From the NCBI GenBank assembly GCA_002474345.1, contig DKQD01000174.1, positions 12,380 to 57,876 on the forward strand: a stretch of 45,497 bases of DNA. Reading direction: 5' to 3'. The DNA comes from Bacteriovoracaceae bacterium UBA7317. Lineage in GTDB: Bacteria; Bdellovibrionota; Bacteriovoracia; Bacteriovoracales; Bacteriovoracaceae. The translations under genes and the position numbers were made by a program. This document shows, one piece after another, positions 33,525 through 42,836 of the stretch. Each line of letters begins with the position of its first letter. The stretch's first letter is position 1. The notes below the pieces were generated by a model. The model was not told where the DNA came from and searched no databases. It saw only the letters and a list, made by a program, of their open reading frames with translations.

Positions 33525-36500
33525 TTACTTTAAAGGCAAAAAGTTCATGGAAAAGCTCTCTTTATCTCCATCTTTTTCATAACAAAATAAAGAAAAGGCA
33601 AATGTTTGGTTCTTTCCAAATGGAACTGGATTCATACTTCTGCAGTTTTGCGGAATGGAAAGATTGTATTTGATCGGAGAGATAAGGTCTCCTCTTCCAT
33701 TTAATGTTAGAAGGTAAATATCACTTCTATTGATTTGAGTTGAATCTACGTAAAGAGCTGGAAGGGTTTTAGCTTTTTCTCCTTTTACAATCGGATAGAA
33801 TGTTTCACTAAATAATGACCCAGGTAGAAAACTAAATCTATGAATTGGTCTTGATTTAACTGTAATCTTACCAGTCCTACGATCAGAAATGTGAAGACCG
33901 AGGTTTCCTTTTGTTTGAAAAAAAGTATAGTTTTTTTGGCCTTTTTTATAGGTTGCTAGAGCTCCAAAAATATGGTCCCTTTTATAGGACTGTCTATAGA
34001 CGTTGCTATCTAAAAGGGTAAATGGATTATCGCTTTGAGAACCTGATAACTCAGTAAACCTTATGGTCGTTTCATTATACAAGCCTACAAAAAGGCTAGA
34101 ACTTTTAAAGTTGGCTTTACCTCTAATTTCAGTAACTGGGAACAGGTCATGACCTTCTAGGTGAATGGAGTTAGTCTCTAAAGTTGAACCCTCAAAAATC
34201 GGTAGGCCTTTTAGGTTAACCAAGTGGGTCGTTGTTTCAAAGTTTTTGCCAGTAGAAATAATGCCTTTAGATACTCCATTTTTTAAATCTTTTTGAGATT
34301 GGGGAAGAACAAAGAGAAGGTTTATTTGATCATTCCACTTAAGATTAAGTTTATCTTTAATGACTTTATCCCATAGGTAGTTATCCATAATTCTTGTTTT
34401 GATTTCAAAATTATTTTTCTCAGCATTAAAGCTAGGTTTAAAAAAGTAAAAGTGCCTATTCTTAGAAAGGTCAGGAGTCATCCAAGGGTCAGGGTTTTTG
34501 TCTGCTTTAGGTATTCTTCCCTCAGCAAGAAATAAAGGAATGGCAATTTTACCAATTTTCTCAATATGATTAGGAATAAAAATGGCTTTTCTTAAGTCAA
34601 GAACAACTGTCTCTGGAACAAAAGTGTGATGAGAATATTGTTTGAAGAGAGGGTTACCAAATTGATTGAAATAAGAGTATTGAATAAACTTTTCATTCCC
34701 ACTTTTTGCCAATGATCTCAAAAAGTAGTCGGGTTTTCCATCATAATTCATATCGAGTACGATGATAGAAAGGAGTTGGGTTGCATTTGGTAGAAAAAGG
34801 CTTTTTTCTACCTTAGCAAATGTTTGCCCACTTTTCTTGAACAGGATAACATTAAGGCCTTTGTCTTTATTCTCATCCTTCTGGCTTTTTGTAATGTAGT
34901 ATTCAGGATAATTTTTTTGAAAATATGGATCTTGCACTGTTTTTACAAGTGGGATTAGGTTCCCATTTATGAGTCTACCGACCGGTGATTTATCAGAATT
35001 ACCGCCAATTTGAAGGCGTTGAAGATCATCTCCTTTGAGGGTTCTAGAAATTTTCCAATTATTTGTAAAGTTACCTATTAAATTCTCTTTGTGATAGATT
35101 TTAACTTTTAAATCAAGAGAATTGTCACCTTCGAGGTCCGAGATAAAGCCTTTAAGAGAAATTATTTTTATTCCGCCACTTTTGAGATCTTTTATCTTGA
35201 AAAAATCTTTTTCAAGTTGAATTAAATTTTGTTGGGAATAGACCTTGATTGAAAGGTCACTAATTTCTTTCCAGAAGTTTTTTATTTTTAGGTCAAGCTT
35301 CCATTCATTTATTCTAGGATCTACTTTTATAGTTGGCTGGTCTTTAAAAATTGGTCTCACTATGGGAGATGATTTTAAATAGATTGCTTTTTCTAAATTA
35401 GGAAGTCCACCTGATACGTATTTTACAGAGTCAGTCGTATCTATTTCTCTTGAGCTTAAGAAAATTCTGGCCTTTACTTCATCGCTTGAAATATCTGGGT
35501 TGATGGCTTTTAAAGCCGCTGCAAGCCCCGCTATGTAAGGAGCAGACTGACTCGTACCATTTTTAATTTCATAACCTTTTACAGAAAAGAAGTCCGGGTC
35601 GAGTTTTTGGGGATAAGTTGATAAAATGTTGTCTCCAGGTGCAAGAATGTCAACATGGCCACCATAGTTGGAAAAGTTGGATATACGACCGTCAATACTC
35701 ATTGATCCTACGCAGATAACCCCTTCGTAGGAGCAAGGAAAGATAGGGCTTTGATTATTATTATTACCAGCAGCAGCAACAATAATTATATTTTTTTCAA
35801 TAGCCGCTTTGACAGCCTCTTTTAAGTAATTTGTATCAAGGATAAGCGGCCATCCAAGACTCATATTAATAACATCGACATCTTTCTTAATCGCATAAAG
35901 AATCCCTTTCGCAATACGGTCTGTAAGACTTCCATTTGGACCTCGTCCTGAGTTTCTGCCGCCTTCATTTTTTTGAAGAACTTTTATTGGAAGGATTTTA
36001 ACCTTTGGAATAAAGCCGCTTATTCCCTTTTTATTACCAGTGGTCGCAGCAATAATCCCAGCAACATGAGTACCATGCCCTATATCATCATAGGGGCGGT
36101 TATCTCCGCCTTTTTTACTGGAAACATAGTTCCACCCCATGCAATCGCCGATCAAACCATTATTATCTTTATCCTCTTTCGGCCTAAAAGGTAACCCTCC
36201 TCGAGAGTTACATTCTGTCTCGCTTTTAAGGATATTGTCTTTTAGGTCCGGGTGCTCGAGGTCAAGGCCAGAATCTAAAACGGCTACAATTGTATCTCTT
36301 TTCATGAGGTTAGGAAGCTTTTTTCTGATAGACTTCCAGCCCATATCCATGCCACTTTTCCCTTCGAGAACTTCCGAATGAATATCATCTAGATCTTTTA
36401 GAACCTTTTGGCCTGAGTTGTAGAGTGACCATTGAAAGGGTAAAAAAGTATCATTCTCTAACCTTGGTGCTGCAGGGTTAATCTTAATAGATAGCGCATT

Positions 36501-36845
36501 AACATTGTGTATAGGTTCAATAGATTCAATAGGAAGTTTTTTTAAAAGTGTGTCCTGTATTCTATCTTTAAAAGATGAGGTTCCTTCAAATTTTAATTCA
36601 TATAACCTTCTAAAATAATCATTATTAAAATTATCAAAACGTTTTAATGAAATGACTTTTAAATATTTTTCAATTTTCTTTAACTGGGTTTTTGTAGGTA
36701 CCTTTTTAAAGGTAAAAAGTATGGTTTGAACCATTCTTTTTTCTTTAGTAGTAAAGGGTGTCGTCGTGCTATGTCCACTTACTGGTAAAAGAGTGGTTAT
36801 TGTTAACATTGTAGTGAGGAAGAAAAAGTAAAATTGCTTAATCAT
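33525..36845 (-). CDS. Secreted subtilisin-like serine protease (S8), 1106 residues
   Basis: A large exported protease. There is a signal peptide (residues 1-25), then a propeptide-like part to about residue 135. The S8 catalytic domain has Asp191 in VAVLDSGLDLEHPDL, His257 in DIGHGTHVAG, the oxyanion Asn361 in AAAGNNN, and Ser432 in NGTSQSAPYIAG. About 600 residues follow, beta-rich and without cysteine motifs, including MNYDGKPDYF, a Ca-binding-like or FG-GAP-type segment. All catalytic residues are intact. In a predatory lineage such proteases are candidates for digestion of prey, which is inference. It is a single gene behind the Tad cluster. Confidence 0.92.
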   Translation of the reverse strand: MIKQFYFFFLTTMLTITTLLPVSGHSTTTPFTTKEKRMVQTILFTFKKVPTKTQLKKIEKYLKVISLKRFDNFNNDYFRRLYELKFEGTSSFKDRIQDTLLKKLPIESIEPIHNVNALSIKINPAAPRLENDTFLPFQWSLYNSGQKVLKDLDDIHSEVLEGKSGMDMGWKSIRKKLPNLMKRDTIVAVLDSGLDLEHPDLKDNILKSETECNSRGGLPFRPKEDKDNNGLIGDCMGWNYVSSKKGGDNRPYDDIGHGTHVAGIIAATTGNKKGISGFIPKVKILPIKVLQKNEGGRNSGRGPNGSLTDRIAKGILYAIKKDVDVINMSLGWPLILDTNYLKEAVKAAIEKNIIIVAAAGNNNNQSPIFPCSYEGVICVGSMSIDGRISNFSNYGGHVDILAPGDNILSTYPQKLDPDFFSVKGYEIKNGTSQSAPYIAGLAAALKAINPDISSDEVKARIFLSSREIDTTDSVKYVSGGLPNLEKAIYLKSSPIVRPIFKDQPTIKVDPRINEWKLDLKIKNFWKEISDLSIKVYSQQNLIQLEKDFFKIKDLKSGGIKIISLKGFISDLEGDNSLDLKVKIYHKENLIGNFTNNWKISRTLKGDDLQRLQIGGNSDKSPVGRLINGNLIPLVKTVQDPYFQKNYPEYYITKSQKDENKDKGLNVILFKKSGQTFAKVEKSLFLPNATQLLSIIVLDMNYDGKPDYFLRSLAKSGNEKFIQYSYFNQFGNPLFKQYSHHTFVPETVVLDLRKAIFIPNHIEKIGKIAIPLFLAEGRIPKADKNPDPWMTPDLSKNRHFYFFKPSFNAEKNNFEIKTRIMDNYLWDKVIKDKLNLKWNDQINLLFVLPQSQKDLKNGVSKGIISTGKNFETTTHLVNLKGLPIFEGSTLETNSIHLEGHDLFPVTEIRGKANFKSSSLFVGLYNETTIRFTELSGSQSDNPFTLLDSNVYRQSYKRDHIFGALATYKKGQKNYTFFQTKGNLGLHISDRRTGKITVKSRPIHRFSFLPGSLFSETFYPIVKGEKAKTLPALYVDSTQINRSDIYLLTLNGRGDLISPIKYNLSIPQNCRSMNPVPFGKNQTFAFSLFCYEKDGDKESFSMNFLPLK

Positions 36846-36999
36846 TTTTTTAAGGCTCCATAAAGCATTTAAAGGCAGTCTAAACTGACCCTGACATTTA
36901 TATTAAAATTGGAGGGAAAAAGGGAGACTCTTTGTATAAATTTAGAGAAAACAGCGATGATTTTTAGGACAAATATCCCTTTTTTCAACAAAACCTGTT

Positions 37000-38076
37000 T
37001 TATTGCGGTGCATTTTGCTGTGTACTGACTAGTTTGAAGTAAGGTGTTTCGTCTTCTGAGCCTAGGACTTCAATACATTTGTCGATTTTTTTACCTTTCA
37101 TATGAATAACCAGGTTTATGTTTTGACAGATCATTTTTAAGACCATGTTGAAAGGAAAAGAATCTTTTGGAGAATAAAAACAAAAAAGCCAAGCCAATCT
37201 TAGAAGGGCATCGGGAGCTGAGTTAGCATGTATTGTGGCCATCATTCCTTCATGTCCTGTATTCATTTGAAGAAGAAAATTTAAAGCTTCCTTTGACCTT
37301 ATCTCTCCCATGATCATCCTGTCGGGCTTCATTCTCAAAGCATAATTTAAATATTGGACTAGACTTTTTTTTGAGCTTTTTTCGTCAGCCAGAAAGCTTG
37401 TCGTTAAAGGGCTTTTCCTTGAAAGTTCCCTTGTTTCTTCAAATATAATTATATGCTCACTTTTGGGTATTTTATTCAAGACTGTATTTAGAAATGTTGT
37501 TTTCCCTGATCCTGTTTGACCACTAATTAGGATATTATTTTTATTTTTAATAGAAGACGTAATAAATTTTTTATCTTCTTCAGATATATCAAAGTTTGAG
37601 AGCCCTAAGGGGTCTTTTGTATGTCTTCTTAGAAATAGTTTTGAATGTTTTGAAGAAAGGCTAGAAAAATGGATAAGAGTGGCTCTGAAAGAAACACCAT
37701 AGAAAGAAGTATAGAAACTGGCAAAGGGTTGTGAGTAATTCCAGTCAACTTTTTCTTTAAGGCATAGGATTTCTAGAGCAAGTTGGAGGTCAGGAATTGG
37801 CTTTATTTCCTTGGTAATAGATTTTTCAACAATGTTCATTGTTTCAATTTGAATGAATTTTGGAGAATGGACAATTATCTCTCTATGAAGTGGATTTTTA
37901 AAAAAAGGAGAAAGTTCAGAAAAATTTACTGTTTGATCAAACCAATTTCTAAAAAAATCTTTGTTTTTTGAGTCCAATTTTTGGTTAAAGTAGGATGAAA
38001 AAATTTGATCTGGCTGGAAAACTTGCCCTTGATTTAATCCCCTTTGAAAGATCTCTTTGAATTCATTAAAAGGCAT
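37000..38076 (-). CDS. CpaF/TadA-type secretion ATPase
   Basis: A 358-residue ATPase of the type II/IV secretion superfamily. Walker A is GQTGSGKTT (about residue 186), the Asp-box is IIIFEETRELS, Walker B is DRMIMGEIRSKEA, and the His-box is TGHEGMMATIHANSAPDALLRL. These match CpaF/TadA ATPases that drive Tad pilus assembly. It is shorter than usual CpaF (about 450 residues) because the N-terminal region is reduced. It is the last gene of the operon prepilin, small protein, secretin, ATPase. Confidence 0.9.
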   Translation of the reverse strand: MPFNEFKEIFQRGLNQGQVFQPDQIFSSYFNQKLDSKNKDFFRNWFDQTVNFSELSPFFKNPLHREIIVHSPKFIQIETMNIVEKSITKEIKPIPDLQLALEILCLKEKVDWNYSQPFASFYTSFYGVSFRATLIHFSSLSSKHSKLFLRRHTKDPLGLSNFDISEEDKKFITSSIKNKNNILISGQTGSGKTTFLNTVLNKIPKSEHIIIFEETRELSRKSPLTTSFLADEKSSKKSLVQYLNYALRMKPDRMIMGEIRSKEALNFLLQMNTGHEGMMATIHANSAPDALLRLAWLFCFYSPKDSFPFNMVLKMICQNINLVIHMKGKKIDKCIEVLGSEDETPYFKLVSTQQNAPQ

Positions 38077-38097
38077 AGCTTATCCTATATGGTTATA

Positions 38098-39732
38098 TTA
38101 TTTTTTTGTTAGAAGAATGACTGCTGAAATTTTTTTGTAGTGATTTATTGTTGTCGTATTTTCAAAAAAGAAACCTAAAATAGGAATTTCTTTAAGCCAT
38201 GGAAAATAGTTATTTTCTTTAGATTTTGACTTTAATCCTATTTCAAATACTTTTAATGGCCTGTTTAACAATATTTTTAATCTTCCACTTTCCTCGTTTC
38301 CCGAGAAAGATTGGGAAGATTGAGATGAAGGGGCACTAAACTTAATAATATAATCAAGTAGAAAGTATCTCTTGTGAGGTTTTAGGGTGAGGTTTAAATC
38401 GAGTCCAGTAAATTTCCAATTGAACTTATGTGGCATGGAAATATCTTTTGGTATTCTTATTTTTTGGATTGGTATTTCACTTCCAACCTTTATTTTTAGT
38501 GGTGAATGGGGTTGAATTATTGATTCAGGCTCAGCGAGAATAGTCAGGTTTAAATCTCTTCCTTTAAAGTAAAAATTTTGTTGTATGAGTAGTCTATTAA
38601 AGTCATTTTTATAAAGGTCGATTAGGTTACCCGAAATACCCTCAAGACCAGCTCCAAACTCAGATCCATCTTGTTTTTCTAAGTTGAGAAGTTTTATTTT
38701 AATGAGGTAGTTCTCAAAGGAGTCCTTTTTTTTAGGAATCAGGGAGACATTAAAGTAATTTGAAATTTTTTTTATTTCTTGCTTGGAGAGTGGAGAGTCG
38801 GAAGGATAGAGGCAGAGGAGTTTAAACCCTTTTGTCTCACATTTAAGACTTTCTTTACCTTCCAAACTGAGGGCCTTCATAATTTTATTTCTTAATTCAT
38901 TCTTGAGTGAATTTGATAAAGAGCCTTTAAAGAAAAAGGAATCAGGATGTTTTTTGTATAGTCTATGAATAAGCCGGAAGTGGCCAAATGTGGATAATGT
39001 GCCCTTGGTTAGAATTAATGGCCCTTTAAGTTCAGTTTGAAGATTTATGGACTGGAGTGTTTCTGCTATGCGTAATAGTCTCAAGTGCGTCTTTTTAGAG
39101 AGAACGTAAATTTTAAAGGTTCTTTTTCCCTTCTCATCCCAAGTAACGAGCTCTGTGAAACCAAGCTTTTTACCCTTTATCAAAATATTTCTTAGGACAT
39201 GGGAAACCTTATAAGAAATAATATCTTTATTACCTACGGTAAAGTTTTGGAGGTTTAGAGTTTGTATTTCTCTATGTTCCCCTATAGAAATCAATAGGTT
39301 ATGACTTATGTGGTTTTTTTTTAACATCATTTGAGCACCTGCAGGTGTAAGATAAAGGCTTCCGGAAATGAATAAAATTTTGACATTGAGCTTATCAATG
39401 GGTAAATAACTGAGATTAAGCAATGTAGTTAAGGATAGGTCGTTTTCCCAATCCCTGTTGTGGTAAGAGAGGAGAGAAAAAATGGTTTCAAACACAGCCG
39501 TCACTAGAAATAGAAGAAGAAATAAACTTAAAAAGATGGGCTCAAAAAGAAAGGCTGAAAACAAAAATAAGGGTACAACCCCTAAGTTTTCCATCCATCT
39601 TGATAAAGTTGAAGACAAGAAGTAACCCTCTTCTAATACAAGAAAATTCCAATTGAAAAATAGAGGACAGAAAAGATGATTCTGTCCTTTTTTTTCGTAT
39701 TCTTTCTGATTTTGATAATGTTTTGTTTCCAT
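38098..39732 (-). CDS. CpaC/RcpA-like secretin with an N-terminal hydrophobic region
   Basis: A 544-residue protein. Residues about 155-215 are the pilus-formation N-terminal domain (LNLQNFTVGNKDIISYKVSH, then ILIKGKKLGFTELVTWDEKGKRTFKIYVL). The C-terminal part carries secretin signatures, with a beta-lip segment and the end EIPILGFFFEN..KKISAVILLTKK. It should form the outer-membrane ring of the Tad machine. The N-terminus is odd: a strongly hydrophobic stretch at about 50-85 precedes roughly 70 more residues before the N domain, so the signal peptide may start at an internal methionine such as the one encoded at 39594. Confidence 0.8.
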   Translation of the reverse strand: METKHYQNQKEYEKKGQNHLFCPLFFNWNFLVLEEGYFLSSTLSRWMENLGVVPLFLFSAFLFEPIFLSLFLLLFLVTAVFETIFSLLSYHNRDWENDLSLTTLLNLSYLPIDKLNVKILFISGSLYLTPAGAQMMLKKNHISHNLLISIGEHREIQTLNLQNFTVGNKDIISYKVSHVLRNILIKGKKLGFTELVTWDEKGKRTFKIYVLSKKTHLRLLRIAETLQSINLQTELKGPLILTKGTLSTFGHFRLIHRLYKKHPDSFFFKGSLSNSLKNELRNKIMKALSLEGKESLKCETKGFKLLCLYPSDSPLSKQEIKKISNYFNVSLIPKKKDSFENYLIKIKLLNLEKQDGSEFGAGLEGISGNLIDLYKNDFNRLLIQQNFYFKGRDLNLTILAEPESIIQPHSPLKIKVGSEIPIQKIRIPKDISMPHKFNWKFTGLDLNLTLKPHKRYFLLDYIIKFSAPSSQSSQSFSGNEESGRLKILLNRPLKVFEIGLKSKSKENNYFPWLKEIPILGFFFENTTTINHYKKISAVILLTKK

Positions 39733-39753
39733 TTGATCTGATTCCCGTTTTCT

Positions 39754-40257
39754 TTAGAATGATATTTCGTAAGATTCTTTTTTATCTTTTTGGACTTCCT
39801 TCTTTTTATCTCCGTTTTTTATAGGAACGTAAGGGAATCCCCATAACGTTTTTCCTAAATGGGGAATTAAAGCTTTTAAGTTTTTTGTAGGAATGGCTAC
39901 GAGGTAACTCTTTTGATTATTTTCTAAAGACCAAGCTGATCCTTTGTTTTTTATTTGAGGAAGAAGGAAGGCTTTTTTCACAAGTGTTTTTTTGCTTTCA
40001 TCTAGTAAGGAAAAAGGTTTAGGTCCACTTCTTGAATCATAGGGAAAGGCAAGGGTAATAAAAAGATTTAGCTCCGTAGATTTTTGGTCAAAGTACTTCT
40101 GTCCAGTTAAACGGCTACTGTTTAATGGATCTTTTTTCGTAGATGAAAGAAGACAACTTCCTAAAATCGCTAAGAAGAAATTACCCAAGAGCATAATTGA
40201 CGAGTTTTTTAAGGAAAGTGGTCTTGAAAAAGGAAATCCTTTTAGACTTTCTTTCAT
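39754..40257 (-). CDS. Small membrane-anchored protein of the Tad cluster (CpaB position)
   Basis: A 167-residue protein with an N-terminal hydrophobic segment (SIMLLGNFFLAILGSCLL) and a mostly polar remainder rich in lysine and serine. It lies between the prepilin and the secretin genes, where CpaB/RcpC is usually encoded, and the strand YLVAIPTKNLKALIPHLG might be part of an SAF-like or periplasmic domain. It is shorter than typical CpaB and I cannot confirm the family. The gaps to the neighbours are 14 and 21 bases. Confidence 0.55.
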   Translation of the reverse strand: MKESLKGFPFSRPLSLKNSSIMLLGNFFLAILGSCLLSSTKKDPLNSSRLTGQKYFDQKSTELNLFITLAFPYDSRSGPKPFSLLDESKKTLVKKAFLLPQIKNKGSAWSLENNQKSYLVAIPTKNLKALIPHLGKTLWGFPYVPIKNGDKKKEVQKDKKESYEISF

Positions 40258-40271
40258 TAGGCCATCCTTTT

Positions 40272-40469
40272 TTATTTATCCATTGGAAGGTTTTTTGTGA
40301 TGCTGGTTTTTATATAATTGAGTCTTTTTTCCAGGACCTGACCGATTCTTTTCATTGCGAAGAGGCAGAAAATGCCTATTAAGCTAGAAATAATAATGTA
40401 CTCTAAAGTGGCTTGACCTTTTCTGCCCTTTGTTTTTTCCCAGAACTTTCTTCTTAATTTTTCCAACAT
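40272..40469 (-). CDS. Flp-like prepilin
   Basis: A 65-residue prepilin. A basic leader MLEKLRRKFWEKTKGRKG is followed by QATLEYIIISSLIGIF. This shows the type IV cleavage pattern: Gly at -1, Glu at +5, then Tyr, which is the Flp signature, with a hydrophobic helix after it. The ATG at 40469 has GAGGGG seven bases upstream; a longer in-frame start at 40541 would add 24 basic residues and lacks a site. It is the first gene of the Tad operon. The leader upstream contains a GCCC/GGGC hairpin. Confidence 0.75.
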   Translation of the reverse strand: MLEKLRRKFWEKTKGRKGQATLEYIIISSLIGIFCLFAMKRIGQVLEKRLNYIKTSITKNLPMDK

Positions 40470-40686
40470 ATTTTTGCCCCTCGCTTTATTCAAGCCTCGA
40501 AATGCCCTCAAATATGGGCTGTTTTTCTTTTTCTTTTGCAAAAAAGCTTTGAAGACTATTTGTTTGTAAGCACTTGAAACAAAAGAAAGGTCATTTTTAG
40601 AGGTTAAAAGTATTGAACTTTAAGAAAGATTTTTTGGATGATTAAACTTGATTGCATCTCATTGACTCCAATATTAAAATAAGATT

Positions 40687-41466
40687 ATGGATGAAAAAAC
40701 TAATTTTTATGTATTCGCAAAGAAAGAGATTGCTCTTATTTTCCTCTTTATGATTGTTATTGCGGTCACTTCATTTGTTCTAGGCGTTAAGGTTGGCAAG
40801 TCATACAGCTATGAAAAAGCTGGTTTTACGAAAGAGGATAGGGAAAATATTCTTATGAATTCCCGGTCTGAAGAAGTTGTCGAAGACTTGGTTAAAAAAG
40901 ATAAGTCTACTGAGGAGGACAAAAAGTTAAAAAGAAAGAAAGTCCTTGACTCGACCTATGAAAAACTGGAGGAAGAATTCAATAAGCTTGATCAAGATGT
41001 TAACAAGGCAGAGCCGCCTGAAGCATCTGCTCCACAGGTGAAGCAAGATAAGGCAACTCTTCAAGCTTCAAGTCCTTCGACGAAAAAAAAAGAGGAAAAA
41101 GTTGACCCAGCGTCTATCGTAAGCGGGAGCCCGAAAGCTCTGGAAAAGAAAGCTCCTCCAGAGATGACCTATGAAGAGCCGGCACAGATGGTCGTTCCAG
41201 AAGCATCAATGAGAGACCAAGTGAGAGGAAAGTTCACTATTCAACTAGGCTCATATCAAAGCATGGTTGATGCACAGAGTTTTGCTGATGGTTTCCGCGT
41301 AAGGGGCTATAAGGTTATCGTTAATGAGGTGGAACTTAATGGGAGAGGAATTTGGTTCCGTGTCAGTCTAGGTATCTTTGATTCGGTTTCAGAGGCCAAG
41401 AGTTATGTTCTTAGAGAAAAAGTGCTCTTTAAAGGGCAGGACTATGTTATTGGTAGATTTAACTAG
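40687..41466 (+). CDS. SPOR-domain membrane protein
   Basis: A 259-residue protein with a cytoplasmic N-terminus, one transmembrane helix (EIALIFLFMIVIAVTSFVLG), a long lysine/glutamate/proline-rich linker (about residues 50-170), and a C-terminal SPOR domain (FTIQLGSYQSMVDAQSFADGFRVRGY, then WFRVSLGIFDS). SPOR domains bind denuded peptidoglycan at the division site, as in FtsN and DedD. The layout matches that group. It is divergent from the prepilin gene. Confidence 0.88.
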   Translation: MDEKTNFYVFAKKEIALIFLFMIVIAVTSFVLGVKVGKSYSYEKAGFTKEDRENILMNSRSEEVVEDLVKKDKSTEEDKKLKRKKVLDSTYEKLEEEFNKLDQDVNKAEPPEASAPQVKQDKATLQASSPSTKKKEEKVDPASIVSGSPKALEKKAPPEMTYEEPAQMVVPEASMRDQVRGKFTIQLGSYQSMVDAQSFADGFRVRGYKVIVNEVELNGRGIWFRVSLGIFDSVSEAKSYVLREKVLFKGQDYVIGRFN

Positions 41467-41720
41467 AGCTTTATTAAACCTTGAAAAACTTTATCCCTTT
41501 CAAAAATTTATCAAAATAGAACATCCTTTGGAGGCTTTTTTTGCCTCGCATCTAAATGTAAGAGAAATCTCCTCCCAGGTCTTCTCTAGTATCAGGATAA
41601 ATTGTTAAAATTTAGAAAATAAGAAAACTGCTTCAAAATCCTCTCAGTTTACTCTAAATTGAGGAACAGAATAATTGCTAGGCAGTTAAATAAAGAGCTG
41701 CTTGAAAAAAGAGGTCAGTT

Positions 41721-42824
41721 ATGAGTGATTTTGTGATAAACTCGGAAACTTTTGCCCTTATAATGGCCGGCGGAAAAGGGACTCGCTTTTGGCCAGAGTC
41801 GACTGAAAGCAAGCCGAAGCAGTATTTGAGTTTATTAGGTGAGAAGTCACTATTAAAGCAAACAATTGATCGTTTGGATGGATTTGCCCCCTGTGAAAAT
41901 ACTTTTGTTGTTACAGTCAAAGATCAAGAAGGTTTGATAAAGGACAATATGAAAGGGAGGCTTCCTACTCAGAATGTAATTTTTGAACCTTCAGGTAGAA
42001 ACACAGCTCCGTGTATCTTATTGTCATTAGCAGAGCTTCTTGATAGGGGAGCATCGCCTGAAGATGCTGTTGTTATTATGCCATCGGATCATGTGATTTT
42101 GAATGAGTCGGGTTTTAAAACCACACTAGAAAAAGCAACTCATCAAGCGGTCAAGTATGACTCTATTGTTGTCATTGGTATCCAACCTCATTTTCCTCAT
42201 ACGGGTTATGGATATATAGAGAAAGGTGAGAAGAGGGGAGAAGAACAGCTTAACCTCTATAAAGTTCGTTCTTTCAAAGAAAAACCATCGAAGGAAAAAG
42301 CCATTGATTATTTGAAAAGCGGCTTATACTTTTGGAATGCAGGTCTTTTTATTTCTAAAATTGGTGTTTTATTGGAGGAATTTAAGACGCATGCGAACTC
42401 GAGTTATTCTTATTTTTCGGAAATTCAAAAATTGCTAAAAAACCGCGAGAGTATTGAGAAAACATATTTGAAGTTACAAAGCCAATCGATTGATTATGCT
42501 GTGATGGAAAAGTCCCAAAGGGTTATGGTCGTTCCAGCTGAGTTTGATTGGAGTGATTTGGGTTCCTGGGAAGCATTAGAAGAGGTTTTAAGCCCTGAGG
42601 ATGGCAATACTTTGGTTAAAGTTGAGGGCCATTATGTTAATGAAGCTGAAGGAAATATTGTTTTTGCTCCAGGGAAGTTCGTTTCTCTTGTTGGGGTAAA
42701 AGATTTAGTCGTGGTCAGTAATGAAAAGGTTTTAATGGTCATGCCTAAATCAGATTCCCAAAAAGTTAAGGAAATTGTTGATGCTTTGAAGGTGCGTGAG
42801 GAACCTTATAGAGAGCTTTTGTAA
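41721..42824 (+). CDS. manC: Mannose-1-phosphate guanylyltransferase
   Basis: A 367-residue nucleotidyltransferase making GDP-mannose from mannose-1-phosphate and GTP. Motifs are LIMAGGKGTRFWPES (GTP and metal binding), IFEPSGRNTAP, MPSDHVI, SFKEKPS, and FWNAGLF. It has the type II nucleotidyltransferase domain and a short C-terminal extension, without a fused phosphomannose isomerase domain. It supplies GDP-mannose for surface polysaccharide or glycosylation. It is a single gene; GAGG precedes the ATG. A hairpin (AGGCAG/CTGCTT) lies just before the ribosome site. Confidence 0.93.
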   Translation: MSDFVINSETFALIMAGGKGTRFWPESTESKPKQYLSLLGEKSLLKQTIDRLDGFAPCENTFVVTVKDQEGLIKDNMKGRLPTQNVIFEPSGRNTAPCILLSLAELLDRGASPEDAVVIMPSDHVILNESGFKTTLEKATHQAVKYDSIVVIGIQPHFPHTGYGYIEKGEKRGEEQLNLYKVRSFKEKPSKEKAIDYLKSGLYFWNAGLFISKIGVLLEEFKTHANSSYSYFSEIQKLLKNRESIEKTYLKLQSQSIDYAVMEKSQRVMVVPAEFDWSDLGSWEALEEVLSPEDGNTLVKVEGHYVNEAEGNIVFAPGKFVSLVGVKDLVVVSNEKVLMVMPKSDSQKVKEIVDALKVREEPYRELL

Positions 42825-42836
42825 AAGGGTTTATGT

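Noticed and set aside
41378..41608. 76-codon ORF overlapping the end of the SPOR gene
   Set aside because: It overlaps a well-supported gene in another frame, has no good ribosome site and no family features. A GAGGC/GCCTC repeat inside it has a T-only loop and is not a terminator.
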